A DNA stretch of 64,000 bases from positions 124,001 to 188,000 of the forward strand of contig JAIXYZ010000001.1 of assembly GCA_027489955.1 (NCBI GenBank), given 5' to 3'. The translations under genes were made by a program, and so were the position numbers. Below are positions 1 to 9,860 of the stretch, piece after piece. This DNA is from Hyphomicrobiales bacterium. Lineage in GTDB: Bacteria; Pseudomonadota; Alphaproteobacteria; Rhizobiales; Beijerinckiaceae. The notes under the pieces are model-generated. The model made no database searches, was not told where the DNA came from, and saw only the letters and a list, made by a program, of their open reading frames with translations. How positions within the stretch are numbered: position 1 is the stretch's first letter; each line of letters begins with the position of its first letter.

Positions 1-522
1 GACGGCGGCCCTGCCGATCCTCTCGTCCTGATCGCGCTCTATGTCCTCGACTTTCTCTGCATCCACCCCTTCGCAGACGGGAATGGACGGATGGCGCGAT
101 TGCTGACCGTGCTCCTGCTTTACCGGCACGGCTATGAAGTCGCGAAATGGATTTCGATCGAGCAGCTCTATGAGCGAACCAAGGACAGTTATTACGACAC
201 GTTGTACCAGTCGTCCCAAGGGTGGCATGAGAGCCGGCACGACCCGCTTCCCTGGGTCAGTTACTTCCTGTCGGTGATCCAGGCCGCCTATTTCGATCTG
301 GAGTTCCGTCTCGGCGACCTGAACACCAGCCATGGCGTCAAGAAACAGCTCGTCCTGGACGCGATCGAGCGCGCCGGAGACAGTTTCAGGATCGGTGATA
401 TCGAGAATGCGGTCCCGACGGTGGGGCGGGACCACATCCGCAACGTGCTGCGGGAACAGCGCCAGGCGGGGCACCTGCGCTGTGAAGAAAAGGGTCGCTA
501 CGCGCGGTGGCGGAAAACCTGA
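1..522 (+). CDS. Fic family protein, C-terminal part (5' end outside window)
   Basis: Reading frame 1 is open from the first base to the stop at 520-522, so the gene starts before the window. The fragment carries the Fic core motif HPFADGNGRMAR (nt 64-99), with the His, Asp-Gly-Asn-Gly-Arg pattern of active Fic adenylyltransferases, which transfer AMP from ATP to target proteins. After the Fic helices, the last 60 or so residues (from about nt 340) look like a winged-helix DNA-binding domain, an arrangement common in stand-alone Fic proteins of bacteria. Whether an inhibitory helix is present cannot be seen because the N-terminus is missing. It converges on putA with only 3 bases between the stop codons. 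Confidence 0.85.
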   Translation, partial: DGGPADPLVLIALYVLDFLCIHPFADGNGRMARLLTVLLLYRHGYEVAKWISIEQLYERTKDSYYDTLYQSSQGWHESRHDPLPWVSYFLSVIQAAYFDLEFRLGDLNTSHGVKKQLVLDAIERAGDSFRIGDIENAVPTVGRDHIRNVLREQRQAGHLRCEEKGRYARWRKT

Positions 523-525
523 TCG

Positions 526-3500
526 TCAGTCCCCCATGGCAATCAGGTTGGCGTTTCCGCCGGCGGCTGCCGTGTTGATCGTCACCGTCTGCTCGGTGGC
601 GAAGCGGGTGAGGTAGTGCGGGCCGCCCGCCTTCGGGCCGGTGCCGGAAAGCCCGTGGCCGCCGAAGGGCTGGGTCCCGACGACCGCGCCGATGATGTTG
701 CGGTTGACGTAGACGTTGCCGACCGCGAGCCGGGCGACGATCCGGTCCACCGTCTCGTCGATGCGCGAATGGACGCCCAGGGTCAGCCCGTAGCCGGAGG
801 CGTCGATCCCCTCGAGCACGCGGTCGAGGTCCCTGGCGCGGTAGCGCACCACGTGCAGGATCGGCCCGAAGACCTCCTCGGTCAGCTCGCCGGCCGAACC
901 GAGTTCGAACACGTGCGGGGCAACGAACGTGCCGCGCGCGCAGTCCGGCGGAAGCGGCGCGGCGAGGTGCACCTTGGCCGCGCCCGTCATGCGGGCGACA
1001 TGGGCGTCCAGCCTGTCGCGGGCCTCGGCGTCGATCACGGGTCCCACATGGACCGCCGGGTCGACCGGGTCGCCGATCCGCAATTCCCTCGCGGCCCCGA
1101 CGATCATCTCGATCATCCTGTCCGCCACGTCCTCCTGCACCATGAGCAGCCGCAGCGCCGAGCAGCGCTGTCCGGCGGACCGGAAGGCGGAGGCCACCAC
1201 GTCGTCGGCCACCTGCTCCGGCAGGGCGGTGGCGTCGGCGATCATGGCGTTGATGCCGCCGGTCTCGGCGATCAGTGGCACGATCGGGCCATCCTTGGCG
1301 GCGAGCGTCCGGTTGATGATCCGCGCCACCTCCGTGGACCCGGTGAAGACCACGCCCGCGACGCCTGGATGGCCCACCAGCGCCGCGCCGACCTCTCCCG
1401 CCCCGGTCACGAGGTGAAGCGCCGACACGGGCACGCCCGCCTCGTGCAGGATGCGCACCGCCTGCGCCGCAACGAGCGGGGTCTGCTCTGCCGGCTTGGC
1501 GACGACCGCGTTGCCGGCGGCGAGCGCGGCTGCCACCTGCCCGGTGAAGATGGCGAGCGGGAAATTCCACGGCGAGATCGCCACGAACACGCCGCGCGGG
1601 CGCCAGGCGAGGCTGTTGTCCTCGCCCGTCGGCCCCGGAAGCGGGCGGGGGGCGGCAAAGAGGGCCCGTGCCTGCGCCGCGTAATAGCGCAGGAAATCCA
1701 CCGCCTCGCGCAGTTCCGCGATGGCGTCGTCCAGGGTCTTGCCAGCCTCGCGCTGCAGCAGGTCCAGCAGCGGGCCCCGCGCCGCCTCCATGGCGTCCGC
1801 CGCTCGGTCGAGCGCCCCGGCGCGCGCGGCGACGGGCGTCCGCGCCCATGCTGGCCAGCCCTTCATCGCGGCATCCACGGCGCGCGTTGCGACGTCCGCG
1901 TCCGCCTCCACCACGGTCCCGACGGGTTCGCCCGTGGCGGGGGCCGTCACGGCGCGGGAGGGTCCGGTGAGCGTCCGCCCGTCCACCACCGGCGCCGCGC
2001 GCAGCGGCGCGGCGCGCGAGCGGCCGATTTCGGCGCTCAAGGCCGCCAGGCTCGCCGCGTGCCCCAGCTCGACGCCGGCGGAATTGCGCCGCTCGGCGCC
2101 GTAGAGCCCGGCGGGCAGGGGGATGCGCGGATGGCGCGCCGCCGAGGGATCGCCGATCACCGCCTGCGGGCGCCGCAGCAGCGTCTCCACCGGCACGGCC
2201 GGGTCGGCCGCGACCGAGACGAACGAGGAATTGGCGCCGTTCTCCAGGAGCCGGCGCACGAGATAGGCCAGGAGGTCCTTGTGCCCGCCCACGGGAGCGT
2301 AGGTGCGGCAGGCGGCCTGGGGCTCGTCGTCGAGCAGGCGGCCGTAGAGCGTCTCGCCCATGCCGTGGAGGCGCTGGAACTCGTAGCCCTCCAGATTGCC
2401 CGCATGCTCGACGATGCAGGCCACGGTGAGCGCGTTGTGGGTGGCGAATTGCGGATAGATCCGCGGCCGCGCGGCCAGAAGCCGGCGGGCGCAGGCGAGG
2501 TAGTTGAGATCGGTCATCGCCTTGCGCGTGAACACGGGATAGTCGTCGAGCCCGCGCTCCTGGGCGCGCTTCACCTCGCTGTCCCAGTAGGCACCCTTCA
2601 CGAGGCGCACCATGAAGCGGCGATCGAGGCGCGTCGCCAGGTCCGCGATGAAGTCGATCACCGCGGCGGCGCGCTTCTGGTAGGCCTGGATGGCCAGGCC
2701 GAACCCGTCCCAGCCCGCCAGCGCGGGATCGGACGCCACCGCCGCGATCACCTCCAGCGACAGTTCCAGCCTGTCCGCCTCCTCGGCATCGACGGTGAAG
2801 TTCAGGTCGTGCGCCTTGGCCTTGCGGGCGAGCTCGACGACGACGGGGACCAGTTCCGCCATCACGCGGTCCCGGCTCACGGCCTCGTAGCGCGGGTGAA
2901 GCGCCGACAGCTTCACCGAGATGCCGGGCCGGTCGGGAAGGGGGCGGTTGCCGGCCGCCTGCCCGATGGCGTCGATGGCGTCGGCATAGGATTTCAGGTA
3001 GCGGGCCGCGTCCTCCCGCGTCCGCGCGCCTTCGCCCAGCATGTCGTACGAATAGCGGTAGCGCCGGGCATCCCCTGCCGACGCCTTCTTGAGCGCCTCG
3101 CCGATCGTCTGGCCCAGCACGAAATGGTTGCCCATGATCCGCATCGCCTGGCGCGTCGCCGCACGCACCGTGGGCAGCCCGAGCCGCTTGGCCATCTGGC
3201 CGAGCACGGTTTCCGGCGTCTCGCCGGGCTGGATGACCCGCGCGGTGATGCCGAGCGCCCAGGCCGAGGCGTTCACCAGGAAGGCTTCGGACCGGGATTC
3301 GTGATGGGCGAAATCGCCCTGGCCCAGCTTGTCCTCGATCAGCCGGTCGGCGGTGGCCCCGTCCGGCACCCGGAGCAGGGCCTCCGCCAGCACCATGAGC
3401 GCGAGGCCCTCCTTGGTGGACAGGGCGTATTCCCGCAGCAGCTCCTCCACGCCGCCTAGCCCGCCGGACTTGGCCCGGATCGCCTCGATGAGACGGCGCG

Positions 3501-3627
3501 CCCGGCGGTCGGCGCGGGCGTCGGCTTCGGCGGGGAGCGTCACCTCGCCAAACAGGCGCGCCGCGATGGCGGCGTCGTCGCCGGCAAAGGGCGCGTCGAA
3601 GGCTGGGAGCGGAGCATGGGCGTTCAT
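526..3627 (-). CDS. putA: Bifunctional proline dehydrogenase / L-glutamate gamma-semialdehyde dehydrogenase PutA
   Basis: This 1033-residue protein oxidises proline to glutamate in two steps. The FAD-dependent proline dehydrogenase barrel covers about residues 160-460 (RLVKGAYWDSEVKRAQ near 340, FQRLHGMGE near 410), and the NAD-dependent aldehyde dehydrogenase half follows from about 540, with ETGGINAM near 790 and the catalytic cysteine in SAGQRCSAL near 820. The protein starts directly with an alpha-helical arm and has no ribbon-helix-helix domain, so it is not a self-repressing PutA of the enterobacterial type; the divergent Lrp-type gene is the likely regulator. The ATG at 3627 is preceded by AAGGG six bases upstream. 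The length fits PutA proteins lacking the extra C-terminal domain. Confidence 0.97.
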   Translation of the reverse strand: MNAHAPLPAFDAPFAGDDAAIAARLFGEVTLPAEADARADRRARRLIEAIRAKSGGLGGVEELLREYALSTKEGLALMVLAEALLRVPDGATADRLIEDKLGQGDFAHHESRSEAFLVNASAWALGITARVIQPGETPETVLGQMAKRLGLPTVRAATRQAMRIMGNHFVLGQTIGEALKKASAGDARRYRYSYDMLGEGARTREDAARYLKSYADAIDAIGQAAGNRPLPDRPGISVKLSALHPRYEAVSRDRVMAELVPVVVELARKAKAHDLNFTVDAEEADRLELSLEVIAAVASDPALAGWDGFGLAIQAYQKRAAAVIDFIADLATRLDRRFMVRLVKGAYWDSEVKRAQERGLDDYPVFTRKAMTDLNYLACARRLLAARPRIYPQFATHNALTVACIVEHAGNLEGYEFQRLHGMGETLYGRLLDDEPQAACRTYAPVGGHKDLLAYLVRRLLENGANSSFVSVAADPAVPVETLLRRPQAVIGDPSAARHPRIPLPAGLYGAERRNSAGVELGHAASLAALSAEIGRSRAAPLRAAPVVDGRTLTGPSRAVTAPATGEPVGTVVEADADVATRAVDAAMKGWPAWARTPVAARAGALDRAADAMEAARGPLLDLLQREAGKTLDDAIAELREAVDFLRYYAAQARALFAAPRPLPGPTGEDNSLAWRPRGVFVAISPWNFPLAIFTGQVAAALAAGNAVVAKPAEQTPLVAAQAVRILHEAGVPVSALHLVTGAGEVGAALVGHPGVAGVVFTGSTEVARIINRTLAAKDGPIVPLIAETGGINAMIADATALPEQVADDVVASAFRSAGQRCSALRLLMVQEDVADRMIEMIVGAARELRIGDPVDPAVHVGPVIDAEARDRLDAHVARMTGAAKVHLAAPLPPDCARGTFVAPHVFELGSAGELTEEVFGPILHVVRYRARDLDRVLEGIDASGYGLTLGVHSRIDETVDRIVARLAVGNVYVNRNIIGAVVGTQPFGGHGLSGTGPKAGGPHYLTRFATEQTVTINTAAAGGNANLIAMGD

Positions 3628-3735
3628 GGCGGACCCTTGGGACTTGGCGAGTTCCGCGAAGGGTAGGCGAACTGGCGCCGTGGTTCGATAGCTGATATGC
3701 GGATTGCGCCGCGCCTTACGCGGCCACTAAAGGGT
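3628..3735. promoter_or_regulatory. Divergent putA / Lrp-regulator control region
   Basis: These 108 bases separate the divergently transcribed putA and Lrp-type genes and must hold both promoters. By analogy with PutR-putA pairs in alphaproteobacteria the regulator is expected to bind here. I see no clean long inverted repeat, so no operator is proposed. An AAAGGG at 3729-3734 lies next to the regulator's first ATG. Confidence 0.45.
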
Positions 3736-4209
3736 ATGACCGTGACATCCACGGAAATCGACCGGATCGACCGACGCATCCTCGCCCTCCTGCAGACCGA
3801 TGGGCGGATCGCGACCGTCGACCTCGCCGAGCGGATCGGGCTGTCCCCGACCGCCACCAGCGACCGGCTGCGGCGGCTGACGCGCGATGGCTACATCACT
3901 GGCTATGGCGCCCGCCTCGATCCCCAGGCACTCGGCCTCAATCTCCTCGTCTTCGTCGAGGTCTCGCTCGACAAGACGACGCCGGACATCTTCGAGCGCT
4001 TCGCGCAGGCCGTGATGCGGGCGCCGGAAGTGCTGGAGTGCCACATGGTGGCGGGCGGGTTCGACTACCTGGTGAAGGCACGGGTCTCGGACATGGGCTC
4101 CTATCGCCGCTTCCTGGGCGATACGCTGCTCGCGCTGCCGGGCGTCACCGAGACGCGGACCTATCCGGTGATGGAAGAGGTCAAGCGCGACGGACCCCTT
4201 CCGGTCTGA
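3736..4209 (+). CDS. putR: Lrp/AsnC family transcriptional regulator, probable proline-responsive activator of putA
   Basis: A classic Lrp/AsnC protein of about 157 residues: an N-terminal helix-turn-helix ([15 protein letters not shown] ... [14 protein letters not shown]) followed by the ligand-binding RAM domain (VECHMV-like strand, [20 protein letters not shown]). Its divergent position next to putA matches the PutR arrangement of alphaproteobacteria, where the regulator activates putA in response to proline; that role is inferred from context. The first good ATG is at 3736, but AAAGGG at 3729-3734 is only one base away from it and sits seven bases before an in-frame GTG at 3742, which may be the true start. 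The glutaminase gene follows 47 bases downstream on the same strand. Confidence 0.88.
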   Translation: MTVTSTEIDRIDRRILALLQTDGRIATVDLAERIGLSPTATSDRLRRLTRDGYITGYGARLDPQALGLNLLVFVEVSLDKTTPDIFERFAQAVMRAPEVLECHMVAGGFDYLVKARVSDMGSYRRFLGDTLLALPGVTETRTYPVMEEVKRDGPLPV

Positions 4210-4256
4210 GCCCGCCTGTCGTAACCCCTGTCGCCTCACACGGGGGCCCGCGCGCC

Positions 4257-5183
4257 ATGCCAGACCTCAGCACCATCGTCGCCGAGATCGCCGCCACGAT
4301 GCGGGCCGAGACGGCGCGCGGCACGGTCGCCGACTACATTCCCGAACTGCGCCGCGTATCGCCGGACCGGTTCGGCATCGCCGTGGTCACGCGCGACGGG
4401 GAGGAGATCGTGGGCGGCGACGCCGACGAGCCCTTCTCGATCCAGAGCATCTCGAAGGTCTTCACCCTCACGCTGGCGCTGGGGCGCGTCGGCGACGGAT
4501 TGTGGAAGCGGGTGGGCCGGGAGCCTTCGGGCGATCCGTTCAATTCCATCGTCCAGCTGGAGCACGAGCGCGGCATTCCCCGCAATCCGTTCATCAATGC
4601 CGGGGCGATCGCGGTCACCGACGTGCTCCTGTCCGGCAACCGGCCCCGCGAGGCACTGGGCGAGATCCTGCGCTTCATCCGCTTCGTGGCCGAGGACGAG
4701 GCCATCGCCATCGACGAGGCGGTCGCCCGCTCGGAGCGGGAGACGGGCTTCCTCAACGCATCGCTCGCCAATTACATGCGGGCCTTCGGCGTGGTGCAGG
4801 GGCAGGTGGAGCACGTGCTGGGCGTCTATTTCCACCATTGCGCCATCGCCATGAGCTGCCGCCACCTGGCGCGGGCGGGGCGTTACCTGGCCTTCAACGG
4901 GCGCATTCCGAGCCTTGAGGCCGGGATCATCACGCCGGACCGGGCGCGGCGCATCAACGCGCTAATGCTCACCTGCGGCCATTACGACGGCAGCGGCGAC
5001 TTCGCGTTCAGCGTCGGCCTGCCGGGCAAGAGCGGCGTGGGTGGCGGCGTGCTGGCGGTCGCTCCGGGGACGGTGTCGATCGCGGTCTGGTCGCCGGGCC
5101 TCGACGCCAAGGGCAATTCGCTGCTCGGGCGCATCGCGCTGGAGCGCCTCGCCCGGGCGATGCAATGGTCGGTCTTCGGCTGA
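4257..5183 (+). CDS. glsA: Glutaminase (serine-dependent beta-lactamase-fold family)
   Basis: At 308 residues the protein has the usual length of bacterial GlsA, which hydrolyses glutamine to glutamate and ammonia. The serine-lysine catalytic motif S-x-x-K is at residues 64-67 (SISK), and family signatures follow: [24 protein letters not shown] and the C-terminal [11 protein letters not shown]. The ATG at 4257 gives the family-like N-terminus MPDLSTIV. It lies 47 bases after the Lrp-type regulator on the same strand, so both may be cotranscribed; together with putA the locus makes glutamate from proline and from glutamine. It converges on the extensin-like gene with six bases between the stops. 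Confidence 0.95.
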   Translation: MPDLSTIVAEIAATMRAETARGTVADYIPELRRVSPDRFGIAVVTRDGEEIVGGDADEPFSIQSISKVFTLTLALGRVGDGLWKRVGREPSGDPFNSIVQLEHERGIPRNPFINAGAIAVTDVLLSGNRPREALGEILRFIRFVAEDEAIAIDEAVARSERETGFLNASLANYMRAFGVVQGQVEHVLGVYFHHCAIAMSCRHLARAGRYLAFNGRIPSLEAGIITPDRARRINALMLTCGHYDGSGDFAFSVGLPGKSGVGGGVLAVAPGTVSIAVWSPGLDAKGNSLLGRIALERLARAMQWSVFG

Positions 5184-5189
5184 GACCCG

Positions 5190-6413
5190 TTAGTAGAGCC
5201 CGCTTCCGGTGAAGCCCGATCCGGGGCCCGCCATGTCCAGCGATCGGCCCGCGCCGCGCGGCGCCGCGATCTCCCGCCCCGGCGGCCCCTTGATCCAGCC
5301 CGGTGGCACCGGACGTTCCGGCTGGGCATATAGCGGGCGCTGCGGCGGCGGCGCGTAGGCCGGCTCCGGCCGGTATGGCTGAGGCACCGGCTGGGCCGGG
5401 CGGTAATCCGGCTGCGGCTGCGGCCGGTAGGCATCCTGGCGCGGGTAGGCCTGCGCGGCCGCGACCGGCTCGGGATAGGCCCGGGCGGGCGGGACGGGCG
5501 CCGCGCGCGCCACCATCGCGTCCTCGGGAGGCGAGGGCCGGGCGCCGGCAGGCTGCCGGGCGCCGCCCGCATCGGCCATCTCGTCGTCAGAGACGAACGG
5601 ATCGTTCTGTATGTCGTCGGAGGGCAGAAGCGGCTTTTGCACGCCCGGCAGCCTGGGCGGCACGCGCACCGGCGTCGCCGGGCGGCCGGGCTCCAGCCGG
5701 GGGGCGAACTTGATCGCCGGCTTGCAGATGCGCCGCGTGCCCGCAGGATTGTGGCGCGCGAGGTCCATGTGGAAATGGTCGTAGTGGAAGATGTCGGCGC
5801 CGGGGCCGAGCACCGTGGAGAAATAGCGGCACGCGCCGACGAAGACCTCGCGCAGGAATTCCTGCTCCACGGCCGGGCCCTTCCAGCCCTTCACCACCGA
5901 AATCTCGCGCCCGTCGGCGAAGCGGAAGGACATGACGTCCAGCGCGTTGCCGAAGGAATGCTCGGACATCCGGGCGCCGCGCTGGTTGTTCATGGTCCGG
6001 CACGAATACGAGCCCGCCTTCATCTCCACCACGGCGGCGCCGAAATACAGCTCGGCCGCAGGCTGCACCACCTCGGCGATCCAGACGTCGGCCATGGACA
6101 CCATCGGGCAGGCCAGGACGAGCTTGCTCTTCAGGCCCATCGTGCCCTGCGCCAGGGCCTCCACCCGGAACGGCTTTTCCATGCCGCACACGCCGCGATC
6201 GATGGGAGCCATGGGGGTGATGACGGCGGAGGGCCGGACCTCGCCGCGGGCGATGCATTCGTTCTCGGCCTGGGCGCGCCAGGGCTCGCGCTGTTCCATG
6301 CGGAACCCGCAGGCGGACATCGCCACGCCGACGAGCGCCAGCACGCCGCCGCCGAGGGCGGCGCGCTTCCACTGCGCGGCAGACTGGGGCCAAAACGCAA
6401 CACGGCCGAACAT
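5190..6413 (-). CDS. Extensin-like family protein with Pro-rich tail
   Basis: The 407-residue protein has a basic N-terminus and one hydrophobic segment (about residues 17-36, signal anchor or signal peptide ending near a cysteine), then the extensin-like C-terminal domain found widely in Rhizobiales (about residues 50-240), and a tail of roughly 150 residues rich in Pro, Tyr, Gln and Ala. The core holds SEHSFGNALDV (His near 152, Asp near 158) and YDHFHMD (His-x-His near 213), the same spacing as the zinc ligands of M15/VanY-type peptidoglycan peptidases; I infer a possible envelope hydrolase role, not a proven one. The gene stands alone between a convergent glutaminase and a same-strand small gene. 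Confidence 0.85.
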   Translation of the reverse strand: MFGRVAFWPQSAAQWKRAALGGGVLALVGVAMSACGFRMEQREPWRAQAENECIARGEVRPSAVITPMAPIDRGVCGMEKPFRVEALAQGTMGLKSKLVLACPMVSMADVWIAEVVQPAAELYFGAAVVEMKAGSYSCRTMNNQRGARMSEHSFGNALDVMSFRFADGREISVVKGWKGPAVEQEFLREVFVGACRYFSTVLGPGADIFHYDHFHMDLARHNPAGTRRICKPAIKFAPRLEPGRPATPVRVPPRLPGVQKPLLPSDDIQNDPFVSDDEMADAGGARQPAGARPSPPEDAMVARAAPVPPARAYPEPVAAAQAYPRQDAYRPQPQPDYRPAQPVPQPYRPEPAYAPPPQRPLYAQPERPVPPGWIKGPPGREIAAPRGAGRSLDMAGPGSGFTGSGLY

Positions 6414-6436
6414 TCCGCGACATTCGACCGAACGGA

Positions 6437-6452
6437 TTAACGAAGCCTCAAC
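6437..6452 (-). promoter_or_regulatory. CtrA-like site, one mismatch, upstream of the extensin-like gene
   Basis: TTAA (6437-6440), seven bases, then TCAAC (6448-6452): one base off the TTAA-N7-TTAAC consensus of CtrA. It begins 24 bases upstream of the extensin-like start codon. Taken alone it is weak; it gains weight from the two perfect sites near 30.1 and 31.1 kb. Confidence 0.3.
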
Positions 6453-6509
6453 GCTCGCGCTTCGCTTGACGACAAATCCGGGGACGCTTCCCGCCGTTGC
6501 CGCGCAGGC

Positions 6510-7945
<1,436 letters not shown>

Positions 7946-7961
7946 TCAGGGCACGATCATC

Positions 7962-7991
7962 ATGCTAGCATTCCGCACAGGAGCGCTAGCA
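7962..7991 (+). promoter_or_regulatory. Candidate VapB operator: repeated GCTAGCA element
   Basis: In the 46-base gap before vapB there is a perfect 10-bp palindrome ATGCTAGCAT (7962-7971) and a second GCTAGCA at 7985-7991, exactly 21 bp after the first (7964-7970), i.e. two helical turns. The second copy lies between the Shine-Dalgarno AGGAG (7979-7983) and the vapB start. VapB antitoxins with their toxins repress their own promoters by binding palindromes, so an autoregulatory operator is the obvious reading; this is inferred. Confidence 0.5.
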
Positions 7992-8267
7992 ATGGCCAAG
8001 CAGCTGAATGTCCGTAGCGACGCCGCCCATCGGCTGGCGACGCAATTGTCCCGCCGGCTCAATCTGTCGACAACGAAGGTCGTGGAGCAGGCCCTGATGG
8101 AGCTGGACCGAAAGGTGCCCGAGCCCGCGGGCGGCGATCTGCCGCCCGATCAGGAGGCCGACCACCGGGCCTTCATGGAGCTCGTCCGGTCCGTGCAGCG
8201 ATTCAAGAAGCCCGGCGCCACCTCCGACCATTCCGATCTCTACGACGAGAACGGCCTGCCCGCATGA
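7992..8267 (+). CDS. vapB: VapB-type antitoxin
   Basis: A 91-residue protein with a short N-terminal segment (MAKQLNVRSDAAHRLATQLSRRLNLSTTKVVEQAL) that fits a ribbon-helix-helix DNA-binding domain, followed by an acidic, Pro-rich linker and a C-terminal piece ending [10 protein letters not shown], which is the usual toxin-binding tail of VapB partners. AGGAG at 7979-7983 is eight bases before the ATG at 7992; a further in-frame ATG at 7962 lies inside the palindrome and is less likely. Its stop overlaps the toxin start by four bases (ATGA). It sits between obgE and proB, a place normally without a toxin-antitoxin pair. Confidence 0.85.
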   Translation: MAKQLNVRSDAAHRLATQLSRRLNLSTTKVVEQALMELDRKVPEPAGGDLPPDQEADHRAFMELVRSVQRFKKPGATSDHSDLYDENGLPA

Positions 8268-8659
8268 TCGCGGTCGACACGTCGGCCCTGATCGCGATCG
8301 CCCTTGCTGAGCCCGAGGCGGAGGCGTTCGACCGGCTGATCGTCATGCGCACGGCACTGATCGGCGCGCCGATCCTGCTGGAAGCCCACATGGTCTATCG
8401 CGGCCGCATGGGTCCCGAAGCGCCCGATATCCTGACGCCGCTGAGCCATCGCCGTTCGGTCCGGATCGTGCCGTTCGATGCCGACATGGCGCATATCGCC
8501 AAGGCCGCCTTCGACCGCTACGGCAAGGGCCGGCATCCGGCCGGCTTGAACTTCGGCGATTGCATGGCATACGCGGTAGCGAAGAAGCGCGGCATACCGC
8601 TCCTGTTCAAGGGGAGCGACTTCGCGCAGACCGACATCGAGCCCGCCTGGACGCCGTGA
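8264..8659 (+). CDS. vapC: VapC-type toxin, PIN-domain ribonuclease
   Basis: The 131-residue protein is a complete PIN domain: [12 protein letters not shown] at the start, with Asp5, Glu40, Asp99 ([14 protein letters not shown]) and Asp119 ([10 protein letters not shown]) as the four acidic metal-binding residues, so the nuclease looks intact. VapC toxins cleave specific RNAs, often tRNA or 23S rRNA; the target here cannot be read from sequence. It overlaps vapB by four bases and, unusually, its stop codon overlaps the GTG start of proB (GTGA, 8656-8659), so translation of proB probably depends on ribosomes finishing vapC. Confidence 0.92.
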   Translation: MIAVDTSALIAIALAEPEAEAFDRLIVMRTALIGAPILLEAHMVYRGRMGPEAPDILTPLSHRRSVRIVPFDADMAHIAKAAFDRYGKGRHPAGLNFGDCMAYAVAKKRGIPLLFKGSDFAQTDIEPAWTP

Positions 8660-9792
8660 CAGACCTGCCCACCCTCTCCAGTTTCCGCCGCATCGTCATC
8701 AAGGTCGGATCGGCCCTGCTCGTCGACCGGGAGCGTTCGCGCCTCAAGCACGCCTGGCTGGCTTCGCTCGCCGAGGACATCGCCGAGCTGCGCGGGCGCG
8801 GCGTCGAGGTCCTCGTCGTCTCCTCCGGCGCCATCGCGCTGGGGCGCACCGTGCTCGGCCTTGCCGCCGGGGACCTCAAGCTCGAGGAGAGCCAGGCCGC
8901 CGCCGCCGTCGGCCAGATCGCGCTGGCCCGGTCCTGGGCCGAGGCGCTGTCCCACCACGGGCTGACCGCGGGCCAGATCCTCGTGACGCTGGACGACACC
9001 GAGCAGCGCCGGCGCTACCTGAACGCGCGGGCCACGATCCTCAAGCTCCTGGAGCTGAACGCGGTGCCGGTCGTCAACGAGAACGACACGGTGGCGACGT
9101 CCGAGATCCGCTACGGCGACAACGACCGGCTCGCCGCGCGCGTCGCCAGCATGATCGGCGCCGACCTGCTCGTCCTGTTCTCCGATATCGACGGCCTTTA
9201 TACCGCCCCGCCTGCCGCGAACCCCGATGCGCGGCACCTGCCCGTGGTGGAGCAGGTGACGCCGGAGATCGAGGCCATGGCCGGGGGCGCCGCGTCCGAA
9301 CTGTCCCGCGGCGGCATGAAGACCAAGATCGAAGCCGCCAAGATCGCGGCCGGAGGCGGCGCGCACATGCTCATCGCCCGGGGCGAGGTGAAGAACCCGC
9401 TGCGCGCCATCGCCGCCGGGGCCCGCTGCACCTGGTTTCTGACGCCGGCGACCCCCGCCAGCGCCCGCAAGGCCTGGATCGGCGGCTCGCTGGAACCGCG
9501 CGGCACGCTCGTAGTCGACCAGGGCGCGGTGACCGCGCTGCGCAAGGGCAAGAGCCTTCTGCCCGCCGGCGTCACCGCGGTGTCCGGCGCTTTCCGGCGC
9601 GGCGATGCGGTGATCGTCGCCGGCCCGGACGGGCGCGAGATCGGCCGGGGCCTCGCCGCCTACGATGCCGAGGACGCCGCCCGCATCAAGGGCCGCTCGT
9701 CCGGCGACATCCCGGCGATCCTCGGTTTCGAGGGACGCGCGGCCATGATCCACCGCGACGACCTCGTGCTCGGCGCCGCCCCGAAGGCCTGA
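8656..9792 (+). CDS. proB: Glutamate 5-kinase
   Basis: ProB phosphorylates glutamate to gamma-glutamyl phosphate, the first step of proline synthesis. The 378-residue protein has the amino-acid-kinase domain ([58 protein letters not shown]) and a C-terminal PUA domain ([12 protein letters not shown] ... [11 protein letters not shown]). The GTG at 8656 gives the expected N-terminus and overlaps the vapC stop; no strong Shine-Dalgarno is visible, in keeping with translational coupling. Feedback inhibition by proline is known for the family. proA follows after a short gap. Confidence 0.95.
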   Translation: MTDLPTLSSFRRIVIKVGSALLVDRERSRLKHAWLASLAEDIAELRGRGVEVLVVSSGAIALGRTVLGLAAGDLKLEESQAAAAVGQIALARSWAEALSHHGLTAGQILVTLDDTEQRRRYLNARATILKLLELNAVPVVNENDTVATSEIRYGDNDRLAARVASMIGADLLVLFSDIDGLYTAPPAANPDARHLPVVEQVTPEIEAMAGGAASELSRGGMKTKIEAAKIAAGGGAHMLIARGEVKNPLRAIAAGARCTWFLTPATPASARKAWIGGSLEPRGTLVVDQGAVTALRKGKSLLPAGVTAVSGAFRRGDAVIVAGPDGREIGRGLAAYDAEDAARIKGRSSGDIPAILGFEGRAAMIHRDDLVLGAAPKA

Positions 9793-9860
9793 TCGCTGCC
9801 GCCGCGGCCGAACCTGTGCTAGAGGAGCGGTCCGGCCCTTCCGCCCGCCCGCTCGCAAGG

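Noticed and set aside
616-3459. Long open frame on the + strand opposite putA (over 900 codons)
   Set aside because: It is an antisense shadow of putA caused by high G+C in third codon positions; it is Arg/Gly/His-rich and has no recognisable domain.
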